DNA of 64,000 nt from Phlegmacium glaucopus (GCA_015039465.1 MU130302.1:290202-354201); one strand, 5' to 3'; counted from the stretch's first letter, positions 47,025 through 58,542 are shown. Made by a program: numbers and translations. The notes: generated from the letters alone by a model not told the origin.

Positions 47025-48510
47025 TAGTGTTTGAAGGTCCGGTTACAAGACCAGAAAAAGACTGTAACCAGACCAGACTGGACCGGAAAAAGACTGGTCT
47101 TGATCAACTGGTATTTTGTGGTTTAGACCGGTCTGAACCGGCAAAAGGGTATTTCTAATTTACCCCTTTCCAATGAGCCCAATATCATAAAGATCCAATA
47201 AAAACTTGCTGAGAAATAAATAGATCTCTAAAATAGTCTAAAATATTCGCTAAAATTAGACATTTTACTAATATTACTGTAGAAAATCCAAATCTTAACG
47301 GAACTTAATTTTTTTAGGCTTGTTCGGAAGCTATTATTTAACTGAACAACAGTTTTGTTGGAATATTTTAGTGCAAGCTGAGATGTGTATGAATATGGAC
47401 CTAAGTAGATAGCTAGGAATACTGACCAATAGCGGATGCTGCTCATAGATAGTTATCAACTACCCAGAGTATGTAGATTGTATAAGTAGTAGACCATTGA
47501 GGATGGAATTCCTCATTAGTTTGAACCAATATGAAGCATATTCCCCCTCCATCTAAGTGACCACCTGTGTTAGCTCCCTAGTTGGTTTTTTGTACTTCAA
47601 CCTGATCCCCAAAATTTCAACATGTTTCTGATACAGAAATATATATTTGTTAGCAGAGGACTGATTGCAGACTGGTTAAGACCAGTTAGGACCAGGACCA
47701 GTCCTAGGACCGAAAAAAACTGATGTAAACTGGTCTTAAGCGGTGATGTACTTGTGGTAGGGACAAACTGCAAGTAGTTATGTAGTTTGTGGGGTTAATG
47801 TAGTTCTCTTTGATAGGTGGAAATGGGCTTTTGTGTGGTGTGAAGGTTCATATTAAAGTGTGAGAGTAGTGTGCAGAAAAAGCGAAGTTTGCACAATGAT
47901 TTTTAAGAGTGCAAGAGCAACTTAGTACAATGTTCCAAAGGTGGGATCAAAACTGTGGTAATTCTTCTGTTTGCTTGATTGCTTTACCCTACTTGCTATT
48001 GCTAATAATATAGTAAGTAGCAAATAGCTAAGTGTGGAAAGGTGAAACAAAAATGTAAAATGTGGGCTAAAGCGGAGTCACATTGGCCCAGTAGTTTGGT
48101 AATGAAATATAGGAGATAGGAGTGAAATAAAAGGAGAGAAGATAAAAATAGAGGTGATGAGTAATAAAATCACCTGAGTGACCTTCGTGAGAACAGCTGG
48201 TAACTGTGAATGATAATGCACATGCGGTTGGTGAATATGAGCATCTGTGAGCATCTGTGAGCATCTGTGAGTATCTGTGAGTATCTGCAATGGTCTGCAA
48301 TGGTCTGCAATGGTCTGCAATGATCTGCAATGATCTGCAAAGGTTGTAAAACTGTGAAAATAGTGAATTTACATCCCTAGATGTCTCCTGGGTCCTATCA
48401 ATGGTCCAGTCTGGTCTTTGAGGTCCTAGGACCAAGGTGGAACCAGTTACGGTCTCGGTTAAATGCCCTAAGGGTAAAAAAACCAGACTGGACCAGACTT
48501 TTAAACACTA
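47025..48510. mobile_element. hAT-like element with GACCAGTC words inside Gypsy RT
   Basis: The ends TAGTGTTTGAAGG (47025) and, reverse complemented, TAGTGTTTAAAAG (ending 48510) are flanked by the identical 8-mer TTCAAAAT (47017-47024, 48511-48518). Removing it rejoins the RT text KWKAAFK and NRGLFELTVIFFGMC. The subterminal regions are dense in GACCAGTC / GACTGGTC words. A short tandem repeat of TGTGAGCATC/TCTGCAATGG lies at 48238-48345. No transposase gene is visible. Confidence 0.85.
48238..48345. repeat. Short tandem repeats (about 10-12 bp)
   Basis: Five copies of GA(G)CATCTGTGAG-like units are followed by about seven copies of TCTGCAATGG/A. They lie inside the 47025-48510 element. Confidence 0.8.
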
Positions 48511-48711
48511 TTCAAAATGAACAGAGGACTTTTTGAACTGACAGTTATATTCTTTGGAATGTGCAATTCCCCAGCAACTACCAAGCAATGATGGACTCTA
48601 TCTTTGAAGACATGATAGAAGGAGACCTTGTCATTGTTTACATGGACAACATCCTTATTTTTGCAAAGAATGAAAGGACACTTGAAGAAATCACAAAGAA
48701 AGTTCTATTTA

Positions 48712-49664
48712 CTCTCCCCCACCTAATCTGCACAGAGTCCAAGCAGTCCATGTGGACAGTCCAAGCAATTTTTTTGGCAGAAGAACCAGCCAAATTTCTG
48801 TTCCTAGTCTGAGATTAGTCTGAGCAGAGTCTGAGCAGACTCCTAGCATCTGCTTGGACTCCACACGGACTCTGCTTGGACTAATCTTGGACTCTGCATG
48901 GACTGAGCTTGGACTAGTCCTAGCACTCTGCTAGGAGTCCGCTCGGACTCTGCACGGACTAAGCTTGGACTAGGAATGGAAATTTGGCTGGTTATTCTCA
49001 AAAGGGGGTTGTTATTTAATTCCTCAAATATTAATCCTTTGTAGTTTATTTTACCACATAAAATAAACCAAGGCAACCCCTTATTTAATTCACTTTTTTG
49101 ATTTTTTGTAAATCAATTATAAGTAAGTAATTAATATATTTTTGTAATAATATAGTAATGATATTTCCTGTTAAGGAAAATTAAATATTAACTAAGGTTG
49201 ATGTTTAGATGACCATGCATGTTATTTATTAATTGTGATATATTTTATTCTATTTATAAATGAATGCTGAGTTAGTAATAAATATAACTAATAGTTCCAT
49301 GCCTACTTGGCTAAGTTGCTATATACCTAAGAAATAAGTAAAAATTCTGGTATTTATGAAAATATTGCTCAGAATCATACAAAATTCACTCATACTTCAC
49401 TTGGACTTTGCTCAGACTTTGCTCAGACTCCACTCAGACTAATACAGGAATAGTATTTAGAAACTTTTGTTTTTTTTGCTCAGACTTTGCTCAGACTTTG
49501 CTTGGACTTTACTAGGAATTTTTGTTTGAACAGCTAGGAATTCACTGTAGCTCGGACTTCACTTGGACAGCTTGGACTTCACTTGGACTCCTAGCACTCT
49601 ATTTGGACCTTACTCAGACTCCACACGGACAGCTTGGAGTCCGTGCAGATTAGGTGGGGGAGTG
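48712..49664. mobile_element. CCCCCA-ended TA element C (words CGGACTC / GCTTGGACT)
   Basis: The ends are CTCTCCCCCACCTAATCTGC and, reverse complemented, CACTCCCCCACCTAATCTGC, with TA on both sides (48710-48711, 49665-49666). The two ends carry many GGACTCTGC, CTTGGACT and CTCAGACT words in both orientations. The middle is AT-rich with no gene. Removing it and one TA restores TTTAAA and the Gypsy RT frame (KVLF then KVQQCLWENDLYL). Confidence 0.88.
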
Positions 49665-49739
49665 TAAAGTACAGCAATGTCTATGGGAAAATGACCTCTA
49701 CCTGAAACCAAATAAATGTGAATTTAACAGTGTATTTTA

Positions 49740-50246
49740 CAGGCCCCCACATTGTCCAGCTGGAGTCTGCCAGACTCTGGTCCAGTCTGGTGGAATTCTG
49801 GTAAAAGACCAGTGGATGTCTGGTAAATGTCCAGTCAGAGTCTGGTAAAAGTCTGGTGGATGTATAAAAATGACTGGACTGTATGTCCGGTCAGATTCCA
49901 CTGGACTTCTGCTGGACTCTGACTGGACTTTACCATACTTTTGTGAATTTCAATAGCTGATACTTGTTGTTCAATTATATAATGTTATATGTGTATGTAT
50001 ATACAATTTATTTTGGTATTCAGCTGTAATATTGTAGTTAATACCACAATAGAAAATAAGTTTATTTTGTGAGAGATCGAGAAGACTCAGTCCATCTCTT
50101 TATCAAAGTAGGGGATTTTGGGTGGTTAACGTTTAGATATCACAAACACTTTCTTGGTGACAGACCTTCATTACTCTGAGTAGATATTGTGTTTTTCTGG
50201 ATGAAATATCTGTAATATGAACCCTTTGAGAATGAATTATTGGGGG
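49740..50246. mobile_element. CCCCCA-ended element E, right end degenerate
   Basis: The left end CAGGCCCCCACATTGTCC follows TTTA in the Gypsy sequence, and its first 200 bp carry GGACTCTG/CTGGACT words similar to element B. No clean right end was found. TTGGGGGAGTTTTC at about 50233-50246 may be its decayed remnant, since the sequence after it (EYLQYIGF) could be the continuing Gypsy RT. The end coordinate is a guess. Confidence 0.45.
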
Positions 50247-50282
50247 AGTTTTCAACTGAGTATCTACAGTACATAGGGTTCC

Positions 50283-50694
50283 TGTTAGGGCAACTGCGAT
50301 GCTGACTTAGTCAAGCTAGCAGGGGATCCAAAGTTAATAATATTTCAAAGGGATATCTACAAGTGACTCACCTAGCAGGGGATCCAAAGAGGAAAGGATG
50401 GGGATCCCTGCTAGGCTGTGGGGTATTTAAGTACTAATATGGACATAACGGAGATATAAAATAAATAAAGAAATGATACAATAATAATTAATTAATTAAT
50501 TAAGAAGTGGTGTGATGTGAAAATAAAAATAAAAGACAGAGTGAACTGGAGGATTGGAGTCGGATTGGAGTTACAGAGTCTCAGAGTAAACCGGTGACGG
50601 AAGCAGAGTTGGACAGAAGGTCGGAGGTCATCGGAAAGGCAGGATGTATGATTCTAAGGTTGAGGTTTGTGTTGAAATTGGGTGTCCCCTAACA
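50283..50694 (-). mobile_element. Solo LTR (minus orientation)
   Basis: On the minus strand it starts TGTTAGGGGACACC and ends CGCAGTTGCCCTAACA, the same family as the LTR at 44367-44887. The 5-bp duplication GTTCC is perfect (50278-50282, 50695-50699). Shared internal text includes the TAGCAGGGATCC and CTTTGGATCCCCTGCTAG blocks. No internal retrotransposon sequence remains, so it arose by LTR-LTR recombination. Confidence 0.88.
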
Positions 50695-50790
50695 GTTCCT
50701 TTTTATACAGAATAAGAGGCCACCTTTGTGGAGCTATTGTATGCTCAAAATGGCTTATGGCATTTTTTATATGTTATTTGGAGGTCTTTA

Positions 50791-52359
50791 CACTCCCCCA
50801 CGTCTTCCTGGAGGAATCCTGGTGGATTCCTACCTATTCCTCCTGGAATCCTGGAGGAATTTCCCACCAGCCAATTTCCCCTTAAATTGACATTCCTGGC
50901 TCTTCCCAGTCCAGGAGGATTCCAGGTGGATTCCTGGTACACAATGAAATTGGTACCAGGATTCCCGGAATTCCTTAGGAATCCCCAACACAGAATCCAC
51001 CCAGAATCCACCCGGAATCCTGGGAATTCCACAACTCTTACTTTTAAATATTATTCAAAATTAAAATAATCATATATAAGTCAATAGTAATTTAAATATA
51101 CATAAGTCAACTGTAATTCATATATAAATGGTGGCAATACCTTGCCGCCATTCAAATTTTGAATTTTGTTCAGGCTGCGAGGTATGGTCATGTGACCACA
51201 CGTGACCGCATGTGACACATCTAAACAGCACTTCGTTTACAACCACAACCGTCACTACAACCGTCACCCGTCCGTCCATCACCACAACCACCGTCACCGT
51301 CACCGACCCTCAACTACGACAAGGACCAATGACGAGGACGACCAACAACAACAACAACAACCCAACAACCCATGACAATGGACAACAACAACAACAACAA
51401 CGGACAACAACAACAACAACAATGTTGATGGTGATGACGATGATGGTTACCCCCTTAACCAGGGGGGTTTTTGGTTTTTTTATAATTTTTATTATATTTC
51501 TATTTCAATTTACTAACAAAACTAGCAGCGTACAACAACAACGACAATGACAACGACCATCCCACTACCACCATCCTCTACCTCAACAGACCACCACCAC
51601 CACCTTTTCACCCCCCCTTCACCGGGGGGGTTTGTGTTATCTCTACGGACGACAGCGACGATGGTTACCCCCCCTGTATGGGGGGGTTCATTTCTACAGA
51701 CGACAACGACAATGTCAACGTCAAACAACAACGAACAACAGCTACCCCCCCCTGTAGAGGAGGGGTTATTTTATTTCGACAGACAACGACTACACGGCTA
51801 CCCCCCCCTCTACAGGGGGGTTATTTATTTCAATGGACGACGTCAACGTCAATGAACAACGACACATACAAATAACGACACACCCAAACAACGATGACAC
51901 ATGCAAACAACAACAATGAACCCCCCTCCCAGGGGGTTTTTTCATATGTTTAATAGACTCGACAACCCACACAACGACGACCCCCCCTCACGGGGGGTTT
52001 ATTTTTATCTATTACACTACCACAGCCCTCACACGACGATGATGACCCCCTCACTGGGGGTTTATTTAAATTTTAATATACTATAATTATTAATAAGTAA
52101 ATAACATGTCATTAAATACTTATTAATGTGAATTTGTATTTATATAATTTTCAATGTATATCTTACAATCAAAAAATTGCCAAGATTAAGGAAAAATTAA
52201 ATGAAACAAAATATGTCAATGACTTAACTGATTTCACAGGAATCCACCAGGAATCCACCAGGAATTTACTAGGAACCCACCAGGAATATTCCCATTTACC
52301 AGGAATTCCAGGATTCCGGGCAGTCCAGGCGGATTCCTGGAGGAAGACGTGGGGGAGTG
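50791..52359. mobile_element. CCCCCA-ended TA element D (word GGAATCC), with hairpin array
   Basis: The ends CACTCCCCCACGTCTTCCT and the matching reverse complement are flanked by TA (50789-50790, 52360-52361), and rejoining gives CTTTAAAG. Subterminal regions are made of GGAATCCTGG/CCAGGAATCC words. The middle (51210-52060) is (CAA)n-like sequence carrying eight G/C hairpins. No genuine gene is seen. Open frames here are by-products of the simple repeats. Confidence 0.85.
51450..52060. repeat. Eight C-tract/G-tract hairpins, each followed by T-rich sequence
   Basis: Units start with a run of C, a 4-7 base loop and a run of G, then T-rich sequence. They lie at about 51450-51467, 51611-51630 (7+7), 51668-51686 (7+7, loop TGTAT), 51745-51765, 51801-51820, 51921-51936, 51981-51997 and 52046-52060. 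They sit in CAACAACGACGA-type spacers. The C5-C7 arm recalls the CCCCCAC end of the host element. Confidence 0.8.
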
Positions 52360-52533
52360 TAAAGTTCAGTGATTTCATTCCAGATATGAGGTGCAATAAT
52401 GTAGCTTTTGCCTTGATGATCCAAGTCTTTGAATTTGCCAGTCCAGAACAGGATGAGGTTGGGAATTAAATTCTCCCAAATGAGGTGCATGAAGTCAAAT
52501 GGGAAGGAAGATGGGAAGGAAAGTGAAGGTATG

Positions 52534-53652
52534 CTACTTAGGACAGGTATGCCTTGATGCCATATTGTTTAGCAAGCCATTCATGTGCAGAATTATTGGG
52601 GGCCATTTCGACAGCATGTGCTTGTTCCAAAAACTCTTCATGAGTGCAGATAAGAAGATGGGATGTGTTGTATTGTTGAGGATTAGCTCCAGAAATCTTA
52701 TTGTGTTGAAGAGGGAAGAGGAGGAAATGCCTTTGATGTTGCATGTTTGGCATGGGCTGAGACTGTTCTGCCCTTTCATGCACATTATAAGAGCCCATGG
52801 CAGGAATATTGCCAAATACAAGAATGAGATATGCATGTAATCCAATTGCTTTATCCATCCATTGAATCCCTGGTTCCTTTGAAACTTTTGTGAAATAAAT
52901 TCCAATACCTTTCTGTGGAAGTATTGAACTAGGCAGAACCTGTCACCATCACTGTCAACTTCCCCAACGCTGTGTGCCAGCACCTTGCCACAGAGCCCAA
53001 CAATTGTCCCAGGATTATATTGGAACTGTAGCCCAATTCCAGGAACCTCCAATTGACTGTTAGTATAATGGCCCAAAGTTGCAATAATATCATAAAATGG
53101 GGCAAACCCCTTTCCATCGCAATGCAAAACAGTCTCTCAATTGGAGATAATGGAAGACGCGGTGGAGGGAGAGGGCCAAAGCACTCTTTCCGGCCCCAGA
53201 GAATTCATTGCTACATTGGTAATTTCCTCATTTTGAATGGCATGGAGAATTGAGAATGCCTGCATAGCCAGCTTGGGATGGATTATTGCCAAGATGGCAC
53301 TGAGCAAGGATAAGGATTCCAAATTGGCACGCAGATATTTAATAACAGGGGAGTGGGGCCAGCTGTGGAGGGACACGGAGACAGACAACTGGTGTGCAAC
53401 ATTGAACCAACATGGTGTAAAGGGTATGTGGCCAGCTGAAGTGGGTGTAGTCCTGGCGGCCTTATACCCCTTCTCCCACCATTTCATACTCTTGGATTGG
53501 GAAACCTCTGGAAGGCTTCCTTTGAAAATCTTGCTAAGGTTGTGCATCCTCCCAGTCATTTTAAGCTTGCATATAGTTAGTAAATTTGTAAATAATCCAG
53601 TAAGGTTGAACATACATTCCAGGATGTGGTGATCGCACCAGGCAGGTACCAA
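52534..53652 (-). pseudogene. 2OG-Fe(II) dioxygenase-like gene, broken by one stop
   Basis: Two open stretches in the same frame (53652-53137 and 53127-52534) are separated by a single TGA at about 53137-53139. After it comes HCDGKGFAPFYDIIATLGHY, then GQLEVPGIGLQFQYNPGT-like text, GLCGKVLAHSV and DRFCLVQYF. The HxD (HCD), the later His (LAHS) and the Arg (DRF) lie in the order of the Fe and 2-oxoglutarate ligands of double-stranded beta-helix dioxygenases. Agaricomycetes carry large families of such genes next to transposons, including the TET/JBP group, but I cannot say this one belongs there. The tail after about 52850 probably includes intron sequence read through. It is called a pseudogene because of the stop. 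Confidence 0.5.
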
Positions 53653-53957
53653 ACCACTATAATCCCACAGGAATCAACCATGGTACAGGGAATGTCTTGC
53701 AGTGGTAGGCAGTGCCCTTCTGTAGCAGTAAAGAGGAGCAGTTTCATATATAACATCAAACAAATATGTAGATGTGATCTACACCTTTAGAATAAGCCTA
53801 AGAACATTAAATTCCATTGGGAATTGACAATTTTATGAAGATAAATTTGTTTCCTACTATTTTGTGTACATTTTTACTGTTTTATTTTTTCTCAGTGAAT
53901 ATTTGACCAATAAATACAGTCCTTATGTTGTTTTAAAGGGAAAAATAAGGGCTACAA

Positions 53958-54097
53958 AACTACCGGTTCAGACCGGTCTTTTTCCAGTCTTTTCTTCTCA
54001 AAAACCAAAAAACCAGACTGCTGGTCCAGTCTTTTGCAGTCTGGTCTGGTCTTTTTGCAGTCTTTTTCCAGTCCTGCAACTGGACTTCCAAACACTA
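53958..54097. mobile_element. 3' end of a second GACCAGTC-word hAT-like element
   Basis: The right end as reverse complement reads TAGTGTTTGGAAGTCC, matching the 47025-48510 element, and ends at 54097. The 140 bp before it are GACCGGTC / CCAGTCTTTT words. The left end was not found, so the start given is only where the word-rich part begins. Confidence 0.55.
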
Positions 54098-54472
54098 TCT
54101 GTACATGAGCCAAGCAGCTGAGCTGACATCAAATATTTCACCTGTGATCATGCCAGTTCCATATGTGGCAGGTGCATGAGATGAGACCTCCATGATGGAC
54201 TTGTTGGTGGAGGTAGATGAATAAGGAACGGTTGAAATGTACCGACATTTTGCATGGTGGAAATTTGCAGCATTGAGATCATGTGATCCCTTGCTCCTTT
54301 CTTTCATCCATCATCATCAGACGCTGTAATTTTATTCGCAATTAGCTGTAAATTATTCTTTTTATTCTTCCTCACATTCTCTTTTGTTTTTTCAATGCTT
54401 TCCTCTGTTCAATGCTTTCCTCAAACATTCTCTTCGACACCCTTTTTCTGTTGTTATACTCAGTAATTTATC

Positions 54473-56880
54473 ATGCATCACAATTCCAATCTTTGCAGGG
54501 TCAGATCTAAGCACCCTGTTCCTGTTGCATCCCCCACGGATGGCACTGACAGTGGCCAGGGCTCTGGTCCTCTGTCCGATGCCTTCATCGCTCAGAGGGA
54601 AACTCACCCTTTGCCTGGGGGGAGTCGGCGTATTGCAGCTCCCTCAAATATATCCTGCTTAGAAGTGCGTAGATCATTGCGAGTGGCTTCTAGAGGCCAA
54701 TCAGTCCAGACCGCAACTCTTCCAACCACATTCATTGTGGCCCCTCCTGGTACTCGTCCTACTGTGGGCTATGTTTACGAATTTCTCCCATCCATCGCCA
54801 ATCCCAGTCCCTCTGTCCATGAGCACGCTGGGGGCCCTTCCGACCAACCTGGGAACAGGGATGACTCTCGGGGCATCCCCATACCCCAGTCTAGTCTGGA
54901 ACCTACGGAGGCCAACTTCACCGGTTGCAAATGTTCAGCTACGAATGATGCCCCAGGTTCTCCACGTATCATTCATCATCCTACTCTTCCCAACCCAACC
55001 ACACCTGCGCATTCAGGTCACTCACATTTATCTGTGGCTCCCATCTTGAGCCCTATCAATTCCAATCCTCTCCTTCACCATCCTCCTGATGACCGCATGC
55101 ACACACCTTCGCCTGGCAGAAAAACTACCTCCCTCTGTACGCGGGATGCAAATGCTGCTTGGGCTGCCGCTGAAGGTCTCCTGCCTATTTCTGAGGCATT
55201 TCGCACACCAGGCTATGCACCAGCTCACATCGTAGGCGGCATTACCTACGATGTTTGTTCCTCACGATCTGCGCATCCCGGGCCTGCTAGCCCTGCATTT
55301 GCCAGACAGTTGTTCGCGGAACATCATGGATCAACGCAATTTGTTCCACATGGCCTGCAGTGCCACCCTTCTGAACGCAGTCATCAGAGGGAGAGCCACA
55401 TCACTCCAGAAAATGCATCCTCACAGCCTCGCAGGCTTGCATCAAGGGTTTGTGTTTATGCTTAATGCTTTTTCTGGATATTGACTTGCATATAGTCACA
55501 TTTCCACGATCCTTTGGATGTACCAGCCATTGGTGAGGCTCACCAAGCTAGAGCACCTGAAAGCCACCCGCATGGTGTGCGTACCTCATTTTTACTTCTT
55601 ATTTTAGTTTAATCATCTATTAATGTGCATATAGTCGGGTCCTCACCCACCGGTATCCGCCCCACATGCTAGTAATGGCATGTGTATATCCAATCCTGCC
55701 CTTTCTTTGAGTGCTTCGCATCTACAGGAACTCACTCGTCAGTGTCTTGATCAGCATCGAGCAACTTCGCGTTCTCATCCCAATCTGTCCCCTCCCATGC
55801 ACCACCTTACGTCACCGAGACCACACCCAGATGTACATCCAGACATCCTCGCCGCTATATCTGCAGCATTAGGGTCAGCTATTCCAAATATCACTCTGAA
55901 TGCTGGTCCTTCTCAGCCGGGGAGGAAGTTCTTTTCTCACACAATTACCAACACAACTAGTGAATTGCTGCTTTCGGTGATTAAAGAACTAAAGAATGGT
56001 TTCAAGAGCTACATCCCAATCTCTTTATGTACCCACAAAGCATGTTCCAATGCAACACAATCCACCGATGCCTTTGATACAGAAATTGGGATGAATGAGA
56101 GGGGCGAGATCCGATTAAAGCAGAAGACTTTTACTGCGGCAAAAGATCATTCCATTACGACCGATGACTTCACAGAAATCCGTGAGAATTTCACTCGAGG
56201 TATGAGGAAATATCTCATCCTCGGCGACAATGTCCTTCCTGCTGGTTAATGTGCTTTGGATTGTGCAGACATGTTCCAGGAATTCTTCAGCATCATAGCT
56301 GCATGACTGGATTATACGCAGGATTGGCCATCCTACTGGGGCTATATCATTGAAGCATATACTTCATGGATTGGGCGTCGTGATGATTCATTTGGTCTGA
56401 TTTTTGATGAGCACCTTTTCCACAAATACAAGATGAAGAATCTGATACCTTCACTCCTTGAGCAATTACAACCACCCGCTGCCATGTCCTCTACCTTTGG
56501 GAGCCATAGGATGCCCGGTGCGGCTGGACCCAGTGGTGGATCTAGCTTTTGAGGGTGATCAAAATTCTCCAACGGGAGCTCCTCTTCCCATCCCCATTGT
56601 GGCAGTTACATGCAGCATTTTCTTGGCCAACCCTCTACCCCAAACTTCAAATGTTATCTCTGTGGTGAACCGCACTCCCACAAAGATCACCAGGGTAATG
56701 CAAAGCGTCTCATTACCAATGAACATGGCAAATGGGTCAACCGCCTCCTCAGCAACAAAATTGTTTGTATCGCCTTCAATGTTGCCACTGCCGGTTGTCG
56801 ACGAGGATCATGTTCCTATAGCCACTCATGCTCATTGTGTGGAGACCTCTCACATGGTTCAGCAAGATGCAGCTTTTCCT
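54473..56880 (+). pseudogene. Gag-like region of a DIRS-like retroelement
   Basis: An open stretch (54473-55465) is Pro/Ser/His-rich without a clear fold. A second (55680-56249) is followed by frame-shifted pieces containing WIGRRDDSFGLIFDEHLFHKYK. A cysteine-rich end has CYLCGEPHSHKDH (about 56655) and a CCCH-like plus knuckle region CRRGSCSYSHSCSLCGDLSHGSARC (about 56800-56875). Such zinc motifs directly before a reverse transcriptase are typical of Gag proteins. Stops near 56250, 56306 and 56551 break the frame. Confidence 0.5.
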
Positions 56881-58540
56881 GATTGTGATGAAACTCAAAG
56901 CTGACGCCTGGGAAGTTGCTTTACAGGAGGCTGGTGTCCTCCATGAGTTCCAGGATATCCTGGTAGGCCTCCGGCAAGGCTTCTTCTGTGGTCTAGAGCA
57001 GTTTTCATTATCTTGCACATCTATTCCTCGCAATCATTACACATCAAAAGAAGATGAGGACTTTGTTTTTTCTAAATACGCCGAAGAGATTGAACTCGGC
57101 AGACTTTCACGTGGATACGACAAGCATGAACTTTTCTCCCTTCTTGGACACTTCCATACCTCCCCTCTTGCTGTTGTGACTCAGGCCTGCAGCAAGAGGC
57201 ATGTCATTGTCAATCATTCATACCCTCAAAATAAACATTGCATTGACTTGACTACATTATCTCGCAATACTTCGCAAAAATTTGTCATTGACCCTACCAC
57301 AACCTCCATTAACACTGTCATAGACTCAAAGACTTTCCAGTGTCTATGGGGGTCATTTTCCAAGTGTTACCTGCTAGTGGCAGACGCACCTGAGGGTTCC
57401 CAGTGCGCCATTTTTGATGTGGACTCAGCTTTCCATAACATTCCCCTCCATCCTTCTGGCTGCCGCTTCCTAGCAATTACTATGAAAGGTCTCATCCACC
57501 TTGATCACATTCTAAACTTCGGCGCGTCACCCTCTCCTGGAATATTTGGTAGAGTTGCCGATGCCTTGGTCTGGATATTGTTGACTCGGGGCGTGAACGC
57601 AGTCATCAAGTGGGTGGATGATTTTATTTTCTTCCGTTATCCTTCGGCGCGCCAATCAGATGGTTCTTATGAGTATTCTTATTCTTCGCAACTCATCTGG
57701 GACATTGCGGACAAACTTGGCTGGCCATGGGTACCAAGTAAATTCATTGATTCCTCCTCTCAATTCACGTATATTGGCTTCTCGTGGGACCTTTCCGCTA
57801 AGACCGTACAGCTTCCACAGAAGAAGAAAATGAGATACCTGGAACACATCTCAACTTGGTCTCTTTCCTCTTACTATAGCACTAAAGAGGCTGAGAAACT
57901 TATTGGCATGCTGAACCATGTTTGTTTGGTGGTGCCCGAAGGACGTTCACATTTGGTCACCTTGTATAAATTCCATGGTGGTTTTAAAGATACAAATTCA
58001 ACTGTAGTGAAGCACCAGGTATCGGTTGGCGTCTTTAAAGACTTACAATGGTGGCACCAGCGCCTTCAGGATGACTTCGTTGGCACAAAGATTATTCGCC
58101 CTCCTAATCCATCCAACAACCTTCTGTTTGTCGACGCTTCCACCACTTGGGGCCTTGGTCTGGTTCTCAATGGCAAGTGGCTTGCATGGCAGTTCAAGGA
58201 GGGCTGGCAAACAGAGGGTCAAGAGATTGGTTGGGGGGAGATGGTTGCAGTCGAATTGGCCATCTGCACTCTGGCTTCCAGCAAATTCAACAATTGCCAT
58301 ATCATTGTTTGTTCAGACAACCAAGGCGTTGTTGGTGCTCTGAAGGCTGGCCGTTCCAGGGGCACTCAACAGAATGCTATTCTACGGGAAATCGTTAAGC
58401 TTATTCAAGAGCATAACATCTGGATCTCCTGTCACTGGATCCCAACTTCAGACAATCCTGCAGATGGACCTTCCCAGGGATTGTTCCCCAGCAAAAAAAC
58501 TCTATACACTTTTCCTCCAAAGATCCCCCCTCATCTTTCA

Positions 58541-58542
<2 letters not shown>
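56828..58542 (+). CDS. DIRS-like reverse transcriptase/RNase H, truncated by a LINE
   Basis: A long open frame overlaps the Gag end. The RT fingers/palm show CAIFDVDSAFHNIPLHP (about 57405-57455) and the catalytic KWVDDFIFF (about 57610-57636). Then FTYIGFSWDL and KEAEKLIGMLNHVC lead to an RNase H domain. That domain reads LLFVDASTTWGLGLVLNGKW, GWGEMVAVELAI, CSDNQGVVGALKAGRS and CHWIPTSDNPADGPSQG (58125-58480). The VDDF palm with an RNase H of this kind and no integrase is characteristic of DIRS/Ngaro-type elements, where a tyrosine recombinase normally follows. That part is missing because the LINE tail interrupts the sequence at 58543. The family call is from motif resemblance only. Confidence 0.55.

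Larger units (their letters stand above)
43890..49739 (+). pseudogene. Dead Gypsy-type LTR retrotransposon, split by nested insertions
   Basis: In order: a gag segment (43960-44366, MPKPFTGKREGLRKFL) continues after a solo LTR at 44893 with LEKPPTT. A zinc knuckle CFKCEQPGHLSRD follows, whose last Cys codon is TGA (45181-45183). The aspartic protease site is LIDSGAG (about 45500-45520), interrupted by element B after KIQKCVYF and continuing FVNLDL. Reverse transcriptase pieces are [44 protein letters not shown], a hAT element, QAMMDSIFEDMI and YMDNILIFA (the usual YMDD second Asp is Asn). After element C the text resumes with DLYLKPNKCEFN. Many stops are scattered through it. RNase H and integrase are not visible. 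Neither of the element's own LTRs was identified. Confidence 0.82.

Noticed and set aside
50233..50246. Right end of element E
   Set aside because: TTGGGGGAGTTTTC resembles a TIR but lacks the GTG-TA finish and the internal word, so it is used only as a tentative boundary.
51212..51855. Thr-rich open frames in element D
   Set aside because: They are translations of CAA/ACA simple repeats crossing G/C hairpins, with no sign of a gene.
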